Assembly: GCF_000247695.1 (NCBI RefSeq)
Contig: NW_004624778.1
Location: 17,207,437 to 17,271,436 of the forward strand
DNA length: 64,000 bases
From: Heterocephalus glaber
Lineage: Eukaryota > Chordata > Mammalia > Rodentia > Bathyergidae
Direction of reading: 5' to 3'
The notes beneath the pieces were generated by a model that was given only the letters and a program-made list of their open reading frames with translations, searched no databases and had not been told where the DNA came from. The translations under genes were made by a program, and so were the position numbers. This document shows, piece after piece, positions 12,135 to 22,950 of this stretch. Numbering within the stretch: the stretch's first letter is position 1; every line of letters starts with the position of its first letter.

Positions 12135-12580
12135 AAACAAACAGTTTTCTTCAATAAAATGATATTTTTAAAAATCTGCTTGTTACAAAGCATCATTTCA
12201 CTTAAATGATGAATTATGTATTTTTTTACTTCATCTTCAGTACTATAAACAATAAAATAGTTTCTGTAGAAAACAAGGAAGTTGAATACCTGTTTATGTG
12301 AGAATGTTTGGCAGAACAGTATTAGATACTCAACACACTTTTTAAAAGATTCAAATTTAAAAGAACCTAGTATTCTATTGTTAGAATGTTGCTGTTTGGT
12401 TCAATATTTGTTTAATCCTGTGATTTGTGAACCAATGTCAAATCAGGTCAAACTCCTAAATTTATGTTTTTCATCTCATAAGGAATGATATCAAGTAGCC
12501 CATTTTTACATTTAAAGTTGACTCTAAAGAGTGATAGAAAAAGATTTAATATTTAAAAAGAACATGTATTAAAAGAATAC

Positions 12581-12683
12581 GGGCAAATACTCTAGATCAT
12601 AAAATGGCGCAAATACTCTAGATCATAAATATCCTATAAAATAATGGGGCAAATACTCTAGATCATAAATATCCTATAAAATA
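12581..12683. repeat. Three-copy tandem repeat
   Basis: The word gcaaatactctagatcat occurs at 12583, 12609 and 12649. Copies two and three are about 40 bp and nearly identical, while the first lacks about 14 bases (the atcctataaaataat part), giving spacings of 26 and 40. It is not a known satellite to me. Confidence 0.8.
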
Positions 12684-13445
12684 TGTAAATGTATCATTTT
12701 AAATTTTCAGGAGACACATTAACAAATATGAAAATAAGTGAAATTTATTTTAATACCTTTCTTTCAATCTAATATTTCTAAAATACTACAAAATTTCAAC
12801 AGTAAGTGTTAAAAGTTGTCAAGAAGATAATTTACATTTTTTATACTAAATGTTTGAATTCTCATGTTTATAAGAAAAACACACTTCAGTTTAAACTAGC
12901 CACATTTTAGGAATCCAAGAGTTATATGTGGCCAGCGATGGCTGTACTGTATAATGCATACTGTGTTTTGAAAATGATTGACCAGGCAATCACCTCACTC
13001 CACTTTCCTTCATATATCCATATAGGCATATTATATGCATGCTGTATAATAGCTTGTTAAACCAAACTGGTTACTTTCAGTCCTGTTAAGCACTGTATAC
13101 TGTATGGCCAAATCATTTACTTACATGCTCAGATTCCATTACAGAGCTCATGCATTAGTACTGTGTTGTGAGCATTTTCTTCACTGGCTGGAGTGACTCT
13201 GTGCCTATCCCCTTGTGCAGATTCTATCAGTGCTCTTTTGGGAACAAGGGAACTTATTGAGAGGATTATTTGTACATCTCTGACCATGGTACCCAGTGAA
13301 ATTCTTGACCTATGCAGAACAGAAATCATAGCTCAGGTTGCATTGGCTCAATAATTTAATCAATTAAATGGGCTAGCTAAGGATAATTAAAAATACCATT
13401 TCTGTATTTCTCAAAACAAACTATATGTCAACAAGTGGAAAAGAA

Positions 13446-13556
13446 TAAGCTAACATTTATTGAACACCACCATTGGACAGCATTAATTTATTGTCTCCTC
13501 CCAGAGACTCACTGAGCCAAGCTTGCTATTCCCATTTAGAGATAATGAGACTAAGT
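13446..13556 (+). repeat. MIR fragment
   Basis: 'gctaacatttattgaacacc' at the front and 'cccatttagagataatgaga' at the back are the MIR landmarks. Diverged and short. Confidence 0.5.
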
Positions 13557-14065
13557 CAAAAACCAAGTATATAAAAAACAAAACAAATTCAAATGAACAC
13601 ACCACCTCGGTGCTCTTTGCCCCATGTTTCTCCACGTAGTTGACCAAAACTTATATGGGATTTTTTAAAAATACAAACTCTTATGTCTGTCTTATACAGT
13701 AAGTAGGGGATCTGTGATAACTGAGAATCTTGTTACTTCTAATTATATACTAATGACTCACAGTGAATTACAACTAGAGATAATATATTCACTAAGATTT
13801 CTACCATTTAACTTCATTTTATCCACCATTTAAATCATATTGTAAGTCTCTTTGCATTATGGACAATCTATCTGCCTTGGAGCATGAACTTTCTTTCCAC
13901 ACACAGACTAAAGTCGTAATTCTCAGAGTACTTCTTGGTCAAGGCAAAGCTTATCAAGTTCCTACACAAAACTAAAACTATACCTATGACATATTAAAAA
14001 GGATAAAAATGTCCAGTGATGTAAATTTTGCTCATATCTTCAAAGGTAGCCTTATCAAAAGAAAA

Positions 14066-14280
14066 AGGAGCTAATGTATGGAACATAAACTACATGCCAA
14101 ATACCGTAATAGGCACAAAATATGTCTCAATGAGGCTCAGGATTACCTATGAAAGAGGGATCACTATGATCACTTTATAGGTGAGGAAAACTATGCACCA
14201 GAGAAGTTCACTAACTTGCTCAAGACCACAGAGCTAGTCATTTGGTAGAATTTGATTTAAACCAGGATTCTTTTGACATG
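14066..14280 (+). repeat. MIR element
   Basis: Well-preserved MIR core: 'actacatgccaaataccgta', 'ataggtgaggaaaactatgc', 'cagagaagttcactaacttg', 'ctcaagaccacagagctagt'. It lies about 230 bases before the terminal DCC exon. Confidence 0.75.
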
Positions 14281-14480
14281 AAACATTTTTCTTCGTAACA
14301 GGGATGGAGTCCTGGAACAAGACAGAATCATTCATCACTACCTCCTTTCTTACTAGCATCTTCTTTCAGTGAATTTACTGTAAGGACAGCCCTTGTCACA
14401 GGCCACTGGGACTTGAGAATATTGAGTGACCCCACTAGACATGGCCCCTGCCTTCATGAAAGGAACATATCTTTATTTAG

Positions 14481-14487
14481 CACTAAC
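14481..14487 (+). promoter_or_regulatory. DCC: Branch-site match for the last DCC intron
   Basis: CACTAAC matches the mammalian branch consensus yUnAy closely. It lies 26-32 bases before the terminal exon, with a pyrimidine-rich run between it and the TAG acceptor. This supports the exon start at 14514. Confidence 0.6.
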
Positions 14488-14513
14488 TCTTTGCACTCTG
14501 ATTCTTTCCATAG

Positions 14514-14603
14514 GTGTATGAACAGGATGATTTGAGTGAACAAATGGCAAGTTTGGAAGGGCTAATGAAGCAACTTAATGCCATCACGGGCTCGGCGTTT
14601 TAA
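14514..14603 (+). CDS. DCC: DCC netrin-1 receptor, terminal coding exon (P3 domain) and stop
   Basis: The last 29 codons of DCC open with VYEQDDLSEQMASLEGLM and close with NAITGSAF, followed by TAA at 14601-14603. This is the P3 region of the receptor tail. In characterised orthologues it forms an amphipathic helix that self-associates when netrin binds, contacts ROBO1, binds the FAT domain of focal adhesion kinase through an LD-like motif, and is bound by the MyTH4-FERM of myosin X. The Tyr in the second codon (14517-14519) corresponds to the tyrosine near residue 1418-1420 that Fyn/Src kinases phosphorylate. All of these residues are present, with no substitution I can recognise. The exon is phase 0, so it joins cleanly to the preceding exon. 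Identity rests on recognising this highly conserved tail. Confidence 0.96.
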   Translation: MYEQDDLSEQMASLEGLMKQLNAITGSAF

Positions 14604-15126
14604 TGTACATTGCTGAATTTATGAAGCGAATTTTCTGGGAGCTTTGCAGCACACCAGTCACCCATAAACAGCACGACTGTGTCCAAGAACTCTAACCGAT
14701 GTACAGGTCATCATTAGGATCATACAGTGAAGGAAGATCCTGAAGCAGTTCAGAAGGAGTACACATCCCTTCCTTCATAGGCATCAGGAATCATAAATGG
14801 AAACTATGAGGTCGCTAAACGGAAGCAAGATACATCTTTCCTGCAAAGTCAAAGCTGAAGCTGCTAGAATAGCCCTGGGTCTTTGTGCCTGCAGAGACCA
14901 CACTGTTGTAACTAATGCCGATGTTTTCTTTCATCAAGGCCTGTCGTTTTATGTGAAGGTCTAGTCTTACAAAATACAAGTGCATTCTTTAAGCCTGTAC
15001 CATGCCATGGCAAATCATTGCAAGCTTACTATTTTGTTTTCCACTTTAAAGTGCAAAGCACCCATGGAAATTCTCTCACTCCATAGCACCAAAAGATTGG
15101 ATGTTTGCCCGCACAGCACAAAAGTA

Positions 15127-15136
15127 AATAAATAAA
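15127..15136 (+). promoter_or_regulatory. DCC: Possible proximal polyadenylation signal of DCC
   Basis: Two overlapping AATAAA hexamers lie about 525 bases after the DCC stop. The downstream sequence is only weakly U/GU-rich. Use would give a short 3'UTR lacking the B1 copies and the G-quadruplex. Confidence 0.35.
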
Positions 15137-17512
15137 CAAAAGACAGCAAATACTTATGTTTTAATTTAATCATTCATCTTGCACAAGTGGCAGATATTAG
15201 CAGGTGGTGGTGAACTTCACCGATTTTAACAAGGGTAAATCCACCCTTGGTTAACATTTATGTCTGAAGTATAGGAACATAAAAATCTGCAAAGGGTGCC
15301 ATCCTGCCAGCAGCAGCATATTTCTAGAAAGAGCATACAATATGCGATCTTCTCAGACACACAGTAATTATGTGCTTAAGCTTGTAATAGGACACTTTTC
15401 AATTTGGGAGGCTTTTATGCCATATGCACTGTGATGATATTTCAAAGCTTCACCAAGGCATCTTCAGGAGTCTGGCTGGGAGACTTTCTCCTGCCCCTCC
15501 ATCCTATCCCTCCCTGATTTCTCCTTGGCAACTAGCCAAAGGAAAATTGGCCAGTTCCACATATCACATGGATTTCTGGCCAATGTCTCTTGTGTCCCCT
15601 TGTGGAAGTGGAAGACTTCCTCCTGAAAGCAGCCCCTAAAGAGGGGAAGGATCATAAGAGGCACTTTTCAAGAGTACTTTCTCTTGGGTGATGCCACTTC
15701 CACCTGCAGCATCCTGAATTATGCCAGGCAACACTGACAAATGTTAACCACCAGGTCTTGTTGCCAAGGCAACTTTGCATCCATCCCATGCCTGTGCCAG
15801 ATTTGGGGAGCAGAGAAGTGGATCCCACTTGACACTTCTGACATATGGTAAATCCAGTGGGTACTTTACATAGTCTTAAACTGTGGGCTAGAATTTTAAA
15901 CTTCTATTGCCATATTATGTAAAGCTTGTACCTAGCTGAAATTAAGAACATTTTGTGTTCACTCTTTTAGTTTCTGAATTTTCAGCTGCATTTGGAGTTA
16001 ATCCCTGTTTATGCAGCCAAGTCGCCAAAAGGGAGGTAGTTTGCATATTTATCAGTTAGGTGACTTGAAAACCCAATGAGAGCATTTCAGCTGAATTATT
16101 CCTTTCAGCTCTGCCTTTGATTTCAAGCTTGAGTAGGTCATAATTTTAAAATAGCATGGGAAGGATAGGATCTTTACAACCTAATAGCTCCTTTTATTAG
16201 GTGGGTAATTATATATGAATCCCTGAATGAAATATTTTGAGCAAAATGGCACTGTAACAGAAGTAATAATTCAGATTATTTTTTTACAGTTTTATGTCTG
16301 GAAGGAAATCTGATGTCAAAGAGAGGGCTTGTTCAAATGGTTCATTAGAAAGTCTGGTCCATTTGGAAAATTGTTCCTTCAACAAGAGTGCTTGTTCAAT
16401 TTACTAAGGTTTTCTGGAAGTCCTTCCCAACAGCTATGTGATGTTATTCGATGGGCAGATTCCTCTTGTTCAATATCAGGGCAATTAGGTAGACAACCTT
16501 CTACTGACCTGAAATGAGGTATTTCTAACATGGTATCAGATATTTCAGTATCAATAATTCATTTGTTCAAAACAGAAAATGTTCACTAGGCTAGCCTAAC
16601 TTTCAAGTCCCTACAGAGGCCTACCAAAATATTCACAAAAATATTCACGAACAAGGAATATTCTCTGAAGGCATTTGACACCCTTGGGGTCATGCTGGTA
16701 CTCCATTAGGAATGGTCTACAAATCTCAGATTTCATGGAAAAAGTTGCAGGGTCAGTCTGTTCAGTAGAATCAAAAGAAATAGCATATTCACAAAACTAG
16801 GGACCCCTCTAGTCAAAGCCAACTATTTTAGGAAGTGAGACTTTCTTTTTAAAACCCATTAAAAGTTTGCTACATGTCTACAATGAGAGTTATAGTTCCA
16901 TTACATGCTCTTAAAACTTCTTCATTAAATACAGTGGTTTCTTTTAGCAATGGGCAATGCTAAGAAGTCCCATTGCCATACCTTGAATATAAAATAGGGC
17001 TCATTTAAATATCCTCAGGAGACTTTCATGTCATTTACCTGGTGATTTTAACATGCAACAAATTCACCGCAACTTCTATATAACTCTGCTCCTTACTCCT
17101 TCAAATGGCTCACAGGTGTACAATTACCCTGCCCAAGTTTTCAGGTAACTTTTTAATTTTCTGGTCTCCTGATCTCTTGACAAGGATGTGTCTGTGAACT
17201 CCCTGAGAGCGCCTCTGTGTCGTTCTCAGTCTAGTTCATGGCATGCAGGGTTCTTTACGCTCATAAATCTCTCTCACTCCCATTGGGCAAAGCTTGATAG
17301 CCAACCAGGAGCTCTGACCCCAGGACTCATTTCTTCCCAAGAAAGAAGAAAATGAGACTTGGCGGGGCATGGTAAGACCTTTCTGACAGTAAGCTCAACT
17401 ATCAGACAGGAGCCTCCTTTTGAAAAAGTTTGATATTTTCCTCTGTATTTCATTCTGATAAGAAAGCTATTTTCATCCCTCCATAAAATCCTGCACTTAT
17501 TAAACTCACAAA

Positions 17513-17640
17513 ACTGTGGTACACATGTAATCCTAGCCCTTGGAAGCTGAGACCATAAGTTCAAGGCCAACCTGGGCTACTTATTGTGGTCAAGTCTAGC
17601 CTGAATTATATCTCAAGGCTGTATCTCAAAACAAAACATA
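17513..17640 (+). repeat. Old B1 SINE in the DCC 3'UTR
   Basis: Recognisable B1 pieces in order: 'gtggtacacatgtaatccta', 'ttcaaggccaacctgggcta', 'gcctgaattatatctcaagg', 'tatctcaaaacaaaac'. The repeated 'gcctgg/gcctga' segment suggests the internal duplication form. More diverged than the neighbouring copy. Confidence 0.7.
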
Positions 17641-17681
17641 AAAGCTTTAGGTGCCAAGTATTATATTTCAAAGTTATTTCT

Positions 17682-17836
17682 TAGCCAGACATAGTGGCAC
17701 ATGCCTCTAAGCCCAGGACTCAGGAGGCTGAGGCAGGAGGATTACTAGGAGTTCGAGGCCAGCCTGGGCCAGATAGTAAAGACCAGCCTGAACTACATAG
17801 TGAGACCCTGTCTCAAAAAAAAAAAAACCAAAAAAA
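17682..17836 (+). repeat. B1 SINE (internal-duplication type) in the DCC 3'UTR
   Basis: Shows 'gccagacatagtggcacatg' at the 5' end, 'ggctgaggcaggaggattac', the doubled 'cagcctgggccagatagtaa' / 'cagcctgaactacatagtga' segment, 'gaccctgtctcaaaaa' and an A-tail with a cc interruption. In sense orientation relative to DCC, so it is expected in the long mRNA. Confidence 0.88.
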
Positions 17837-19394
17837 TGAAGATAGCTCAAAAATATGTACTAAATATTTGTATGTTGCTCTAGCTAAAAGTTCACTACAT
17901 CTTAGTAACTCACATTCAGTAAGCCAGCCAAAGCTTGTTTGTACAACAGACCTATAAGCATCTAAAATATTTAAGTAATATAATTACATTTGGGCCTTCT
18001 AAAATACATACTCAGTTAAACAACCTGAAAAAAACACTGAGCCAAAGATACAAGGATTGAATTTACTGAGGTATTATTTTAGAGGTTGGATATAACATTA
18101 GTTTCTTTAAATTAGGATTGTTGAAAATGAGTATATTCAGTCCCTGCCCTGGTAACAGCTACAAATGGAGAGCACACGGTATTAGAGTAGGGTCAGGCAA
18201 CATTCTGAAACTGTAAACTTTAACACTTATGCCCAATAAAGACTCTCTTAAGTATAGGTCTTTCTAAAAGCCATCAGAGTCTGTGCTTGAAGATGGTTTT
18301 TGAAACTTATCCACCATTAGATCCTTCTGCTTGCTATGAACACTTTTAGATCATCTCCAAATAGAATGGAGTGTGTCAAACATGGCAGCTGGACTCTAAT
18401 TCCAATGTAAAGGAACCTCTAAAGAAGTTACCATTTTAGATAAAAGTGTATCCCAGATCTAGTCTTCTTATGGTTTTGCAATGTCCACTTCTAGGCAATG
18501 AAATAAAGGAAAATAAACATTTCCCAAGTTTTAAGCATATTTAAAGAAACAAAACCATCTGAACTTTCAAATAGACTTGTGAAAGAGATGCTTTGCCTTC
18601 CTCATCCAGCCAACTTCCTACAACTGTGGCTGTCCTGAAGGACTAATGTTAATGTCCTGTCCTGCTTTTCATCACATACACAATGCAGAGCCCAAAATAC
18701 TGTAAAGGAACAGAAGCAGTCATATCCCCCAGTCTACTACTCTCTTTAAAAAAAAAAAATCACATTCAAGCGACATTTTACTCTTAATTTGCAGTTAGTG
18801 ACTTTCAGAAATCATTTAATTTTCTACAGAAAAGCTTCCCACTTGAGTCTGGTGTTCTAAATTCAATTGGCTACCTTAGAAAACCATAAAGAGGTGTACT
18901 ATATGATATCCCACCCTATGGAAAGATATATGTCCCCAGGCTGCAATATACCTTGCTATCAAAATACCTACTTCCAAAAGGAATTGATTCTGAGAGAAAA
19001 TTCCTAAGTATTTCCAGTTAGTGAGGTTAGATAGGAGACCAAATATCATGCTCATATCAGCAAAAGAGTATACTGCCGCTCTGGCCTTTCCTTTGCCACT
19101 ATTGGACAACATACATAGCAGACTTCCAGTTGCACTCTGAAGGACATTTTTTTCTCTTGCTCTTACTAAAGAGCCTTTGTATATTGCCATCCTATAATTT
19201 TTCGTTGATAGGAGAGCAACAGCCAAACTGTACAAGATGTCATAGACACAGAGACATGGGCCGAGGGATCTCACTGTGTGCTGAACGTGTATTTTCAGAT
19301 GCAAGAAAGAAATGTTGGAGAGGAGGAGAAATGCTGTTTTTTTATTGTAGGGTTAACCTGGCAATTCTGAACTTTGTGAGTTGTCAGCTGGTTT

Positions 19395-19419
19395 GGGGGA
19401 AGGGTGGGTGGGTATGGGG
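19395..19419 (+). promoter_or_regulatory. G-quadruplex-forming motif in the DCC 3'UTR
   Basis: Four runs of at least three G separated by loops of 2, 1 and 1 bases (19395-19412), then a fifth G4 run at 19416-19419. Because the G-rich strand is the sense strand of DCC, the motif would be present in the mRNA. Short loops of this kind give very stable parallel quadruplexes in vitro. Function in DCC is inferred. Confidence 0.6.
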
Positions 19420-20120
19420 TGTACTTTTTATAAGTAATATTTAATTTATTATTTAGAGTGGCTTCTTTTTGGATAATTTATGATAAAAAGGGAGATCTGG
19501 TTGGATTCTAGGTTTGGCTGTTAAAGCTGCAGTGTTCCATATGTCAGAGGGACTGCTTTGGAGGTGAACCGCCCATTGCTGAGTGAGAGGATATGTCCAG
19601 GCAAAGCCTTCACTGAAGTTCCATCATCAATGCCTTCTCCCTTTCTAGGGCTGTTCAAACATGTTAACACCAAACCTAAAATAATTCTGATAGCATTTTG
19701 CAGATCAGTGCTATTCATTCTCTAAAGGGCTTTGCAATTCAAACAAATTGTTAGTGTGGTAGTGATAAGTGTACTTGGTAGAAATGGGTATACTACAGCT
19801 TTAACTAGCCTTAGTGGAAAAAGAAATTTTTTGTTGTTGCAAAACACCTTTTTTAAAATAAAAGGTATTTTGGGCCTACAAAGAGTTTCTTTAAATTGTC
19901 AGACTAGCATTGTTAACCAAATTAGACTAGTGATTGCAATATTTAAGTGTAAATCTTGTTCTATGAGAAAGGAAACTTGGTTACAGTTTAAAACAATGAC
20001 TGTTTCTACACATGATCTTGTATACTACTACATGAAGAAAAAGGGGTTTTGTAATTACTGTAGAACAGTCTCATATTCATTTTTTATAGAAATGTTATTC
20101 CAATGGTGCATTTTTTGTTT

Positions 20121-20130
20121 AATAAATAAA
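20121..20130 (+). promoter_or_regulatory. DCC: Distal polyadenylation signal of DCC
   Basis: Overlapping AATAAATAAA is followed at the expected distance by U-rich sequence (gttttgatac, then a CU-rich run). It is the last good signal before the sequence changes character to a repeat-like, GC-richer stretch after about 20180. Best candidate for the main 3' end. Confidence 0.6.
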
Positions 20131-20145
20131 GTTTTGATACAAAGT

Positions 20146-22165
20146 TCTCTCTCCATCTTATTTATAAATGGCTGAAAGTATATGCAGCTGACCAGCACCA
20201 GTCCCAGCCAGTCTGCACTTATCCTGAGGAGACATGTTGTCTTTTATTAGCATCCATGTTAGTGGCTGTCAGTGCTCTGCTGTATCCCTTTGGATCCTTT
20301 TCCATTTCCTGTCCAGTCCTTCTATGCTTTCAATCCCAGCAATCAATACCCATATCCTTTTATTGGAGAACTGCCTCAGAACTGCTTCCAAAACTTGCTT
20401 TGCATGCCTTCACAGTAGAACTGGAAAAGGCTGGTCCTTCCTGATTAAGAGCAGATAAATAGCCCAGCCCCTCTGTTCCTAATAGAGACAACTCTGACAA
20501 GTGGCCTGTCTCATCTTCCGAGTTTCCCCATTGGACTGAACCAAAGGGACTCTGTGGAGATATTGCTACACAATCTTGCAGCTGTGACAGAGTACTCTTG
20601 CTTGGCTTACCACCCTGCTGCCAATGAGTTGAGTTATTTTGCTCAATTCAGATGGAAATCATGAATTGGCAAAGTCTGCCTCTTCTAGCAGTCCTGATGT
20701 CACCAGATGACACTGGATAATGCCTGATGCCAACAGTTGACACAGCTGGCTGCTGGTCACTGCAGCCACCAGCTATCACTGGCCAGTGTCAGCTTGTGCC
20801 AGATTTCATAGGATCCTTTTGGCAGGTGCTGATCTTCATTGGCTGTTGATCTCTGTAGCTCTTTAGGGATAACAGCATCTAGTGTTCATTGCTCTTTCTT
20901 TTCAGACAACAGCTTTGTCCACACTTCTCAGGATAAGTACTACCAAAAAATAAATCAAAAGCAAGTTACAGGACCATCGATGAAAGTCTATTTTAACAGG
21001 ACCTGTGCTGCTGCACAAGGTGGTCAATACACTGGAGGAGGTCCACCTAGACTAACCTAAGAAGCATGTGGGAAGTGCTGCTTATTTAGCAGCTGGAAGT
21101 CTGTTATTGGTCCAAGTGCAAGCCCACATTGCTTCACATGCAAGACTGCTGATTGGTCCAAGTACAGGCCTGTGATGGGTCCAAGTGTGTACACAACTCC
21201 AGGACACCAGCACAGTTGCCACATGGTGATTCAGTGAGCAGTGAAGTGAAGTGAGCTGTTTGAGTGATAGCTGTCATGTCTTGCGGAAAATTACCAGATT
21301 GAAACCAAATAATCTTCCAGAAAGCTAACTGTTCTCATTGCAGCTAATTGGGATTTGGAAGGTTGGGGATGTTAATAACGGGTCCAGATCCCTCCCTCCC
21401 TGATCTTAGCCACTTTAAGGTGCCACCCCCCTTTCCAAAGAAGTGGCAGCCGCTGAAGTATTGGGAACAGATGAGGGGCACCCTAGCTGACAGTGGAGCT
21501 GCACTCATGTCAGAGTGGCCTGGAGGACAGTGGGCCACTAAATAACCAGGGAGGACACTGAGGCAAGATGTCCCACTCCAAGGGGCAGGGGGCGGGGAGT
21601 GAAGGGAACTGAGAGGGAGGGGAGGGGCTGCCTCCAGCAAAGCCAAGCCTGCTCCAGCCATCTTGGTAGGAGGAGGAGAGAGGAGAGTAGGGCCCTTGTA
21701 TGTCTCATCTCATTCCCTTTGCATCCTGCTTCCTTCCCACCTAGTGATTTCATCTGGGGACAACTGATGAAAAATAACACACCCTATGGTAGTTTTTTTT
21801 TTTTTTTCTGGAGCATTCATTCAAGACAGCAGTCTTCTATCTTTACACCTATTTCAAATCACCAACACTCCATCATCGAAATACTCTTTCCATCCTCCAG
21901 ATATGTCAATCTCATAGGGTCAACAGAGAAACAAAAAGACATATATGTGTTGAGCAGTATGTAGCTATGAGTATTGAAAGATTCAGTTGGACATGTAATC
22001 TATTTTTATAAGAATGTCATATATTAACCAAAATTTCATAATTCTTTTGGGCTACCAGAGAAAGAGTCAATAAGTTCTTGCTTTGAGATCAAAATAGGTT
22101 CTTGTTGCAAGGGTTATGCAGTGCTTCCCATTTTCTTCAACCCATTAGCATTCCATATAAAAGAA
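20146..22165. other. Repeat-like region just downstream of DCC, unassigned
   Basis: From about 20180 the sequence becomes less AT-rich, with a small degenerate tandem block at 21106-21189 and a GC-rich, purine-rich stretch at about 21400-21690. CpG is sparse, so it is not a CpG island. CCAAT-like ATTGG motifs and the abrupt change in composition suggest an endogenous retroviral LTR, but I recognise no family and see no gag/pol-like frame. Confidence 0.4.
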
Positions 22166-22169
22166 TGTA

Positions 22170-22950
22170 TTAAATATCTCCAAGAATGTGGTGAAATTGG
22201 AAATCAGTTCACTGTTGTTGGAAGTGTTAACTGGTATAATCACTGTGGAAAACAATATGGCAGTTTCTAAAAAATTAAGCATAGATTATCATGTGATCAT
22301 GCAATTCCACTTCTGGGTATATGTCCAAAAGAATTCAAGGCAGAGACGCAAAAAGATATTTGGACACCTATGTTCAAAGAAGCATCACTTGCAATAGCCA
22401 AATGTCCACAAACAGAATATATAAACAAAATGCAGTACATTTATATAGTGAATTTTTGGTTTTTTCTGAGACAGGATCTCACTATGTAGCCCAGACTGGC
22501 CTTGAACTCACAGTGGTCTTCCTGCCTCAGTTTCCCAAGTGCTCAGATTACAAGCATGTGCCACCATTCCCTGCCAATACAATGGAATATTATTTAGCCT
22601 GAAAAACTTAAGAAAAAGTTATCACATGTTACAATATGGATAAAACTTGAAGACATTATGTTTTATAAGATGTGAGTCTAAAAACAAATACTGTATGCTT
22701 CTACTTATAGGAGGTACATAGCCAAATTCATAGAGTCAGAAAGTAAAATGGTGGTCTCCAGGGGCAGGAGCAAGAATGGTACAGTTGCTTAATTGGTACA
22801 CAGTTTTTCTTTTGGAAGATGAAAAGAGTTCTGGACATGGATGTTGGTGATGGTAGCACAAAAATGTAAATGCACTTGCTACTACTGAACTGTACATTTT
22901 AAATGGTTAAAATGGTCAGTTTTGTATTATTTATATTTTATAATTTTCAT
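22170..22950 (+). mobile_element. Ancient LINE-1 3' end (L1M type), split by a B1
   Basis: Starts in the ORF2 C-terminal region ('ctggtataatcactgtggaa', 'caattccacttctgggtata') and, after the nested B1 at 22459-22575, continues 'atacaatggaatattattta' into an L1M 3'UTR ('gatgaaaagagttctggaca', 'tgaactgtacattttaaatg'). Decayed. Confidence 0.82.
22459..22575 (-). repeat. B1 SINE inside an L1
   Basis: On the + strand: 'gagacaggatctcactatgt', 'agcccagactggccttgaac', 'caagtgctcagattacaagc', 'atgtgccaccattccctgcc'. It interrupts the L1 between the ORF2 end and the 3'UTR. It looks like a single-unit copy without the extra internal segment. Confidence 0.82.

Larger units (their letters stand above)
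9710..14513 (+). other. DCC: Last intron of DCC
   Basis: This 4.8-kb phase-0 intron runs from the GTAAGG donor at 9710 to the CCATAG acceptor ending at 14513. A near-consensus branch site, CACTAAC, sits at 14481-14487, placing the branch adenosine about 27 bases before the acceptor, followed by a pyrimidine-rich tract. The intron carries a mariner pseudogene, two sense ID-like SINEs, a short tandem repeat and two MIR fragments, listed separately. The remaining parts (9710-10189, 11590-12028, 12684-13445, 13560-14065) show nothing I recognise. Confidence 0.92.
14604..20145 (+). other. DCC: DCC 3' untranslated region
   Basis: After the stop codon the terminal exon appears to continue for about 5.5 kb to an overlapping polyadenylation signal at 20121-20130. 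No splice-site-bounded coding block follows. I chose the distal end because it has the strongest signal and the region before it (about 17840-20140) is free of recognisable repeats, as expected for a conserved long neuronal 3'UTR. Earlier AATAAA matches at 15127-15136, 18235-18240 and 18502-18507 could give shorter forms. Two sense B1 copies sit at 17513-17836 and a G-quadruplex motif at 19395-19419. The true cleavage site is inferred, not seen. Confidence 0.7.

Noticed and set aside
12581..12683. CRISPR-like array
   Set aside because: Direct tandem copies without unique spacers, in a mammalian intron.
18876..19304. 142-codon - strand open frame
   Set aside because: Antisense to the DCC 3'UTR, with no domain or splice context; chance frame.
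19732..20175. 147-codon + strand open frame at the end of the DCC 3'UTR
   Set aside because: No recognisable domain, lies before and across the poly(A) signal, and its composition follows the T-rich UTR.
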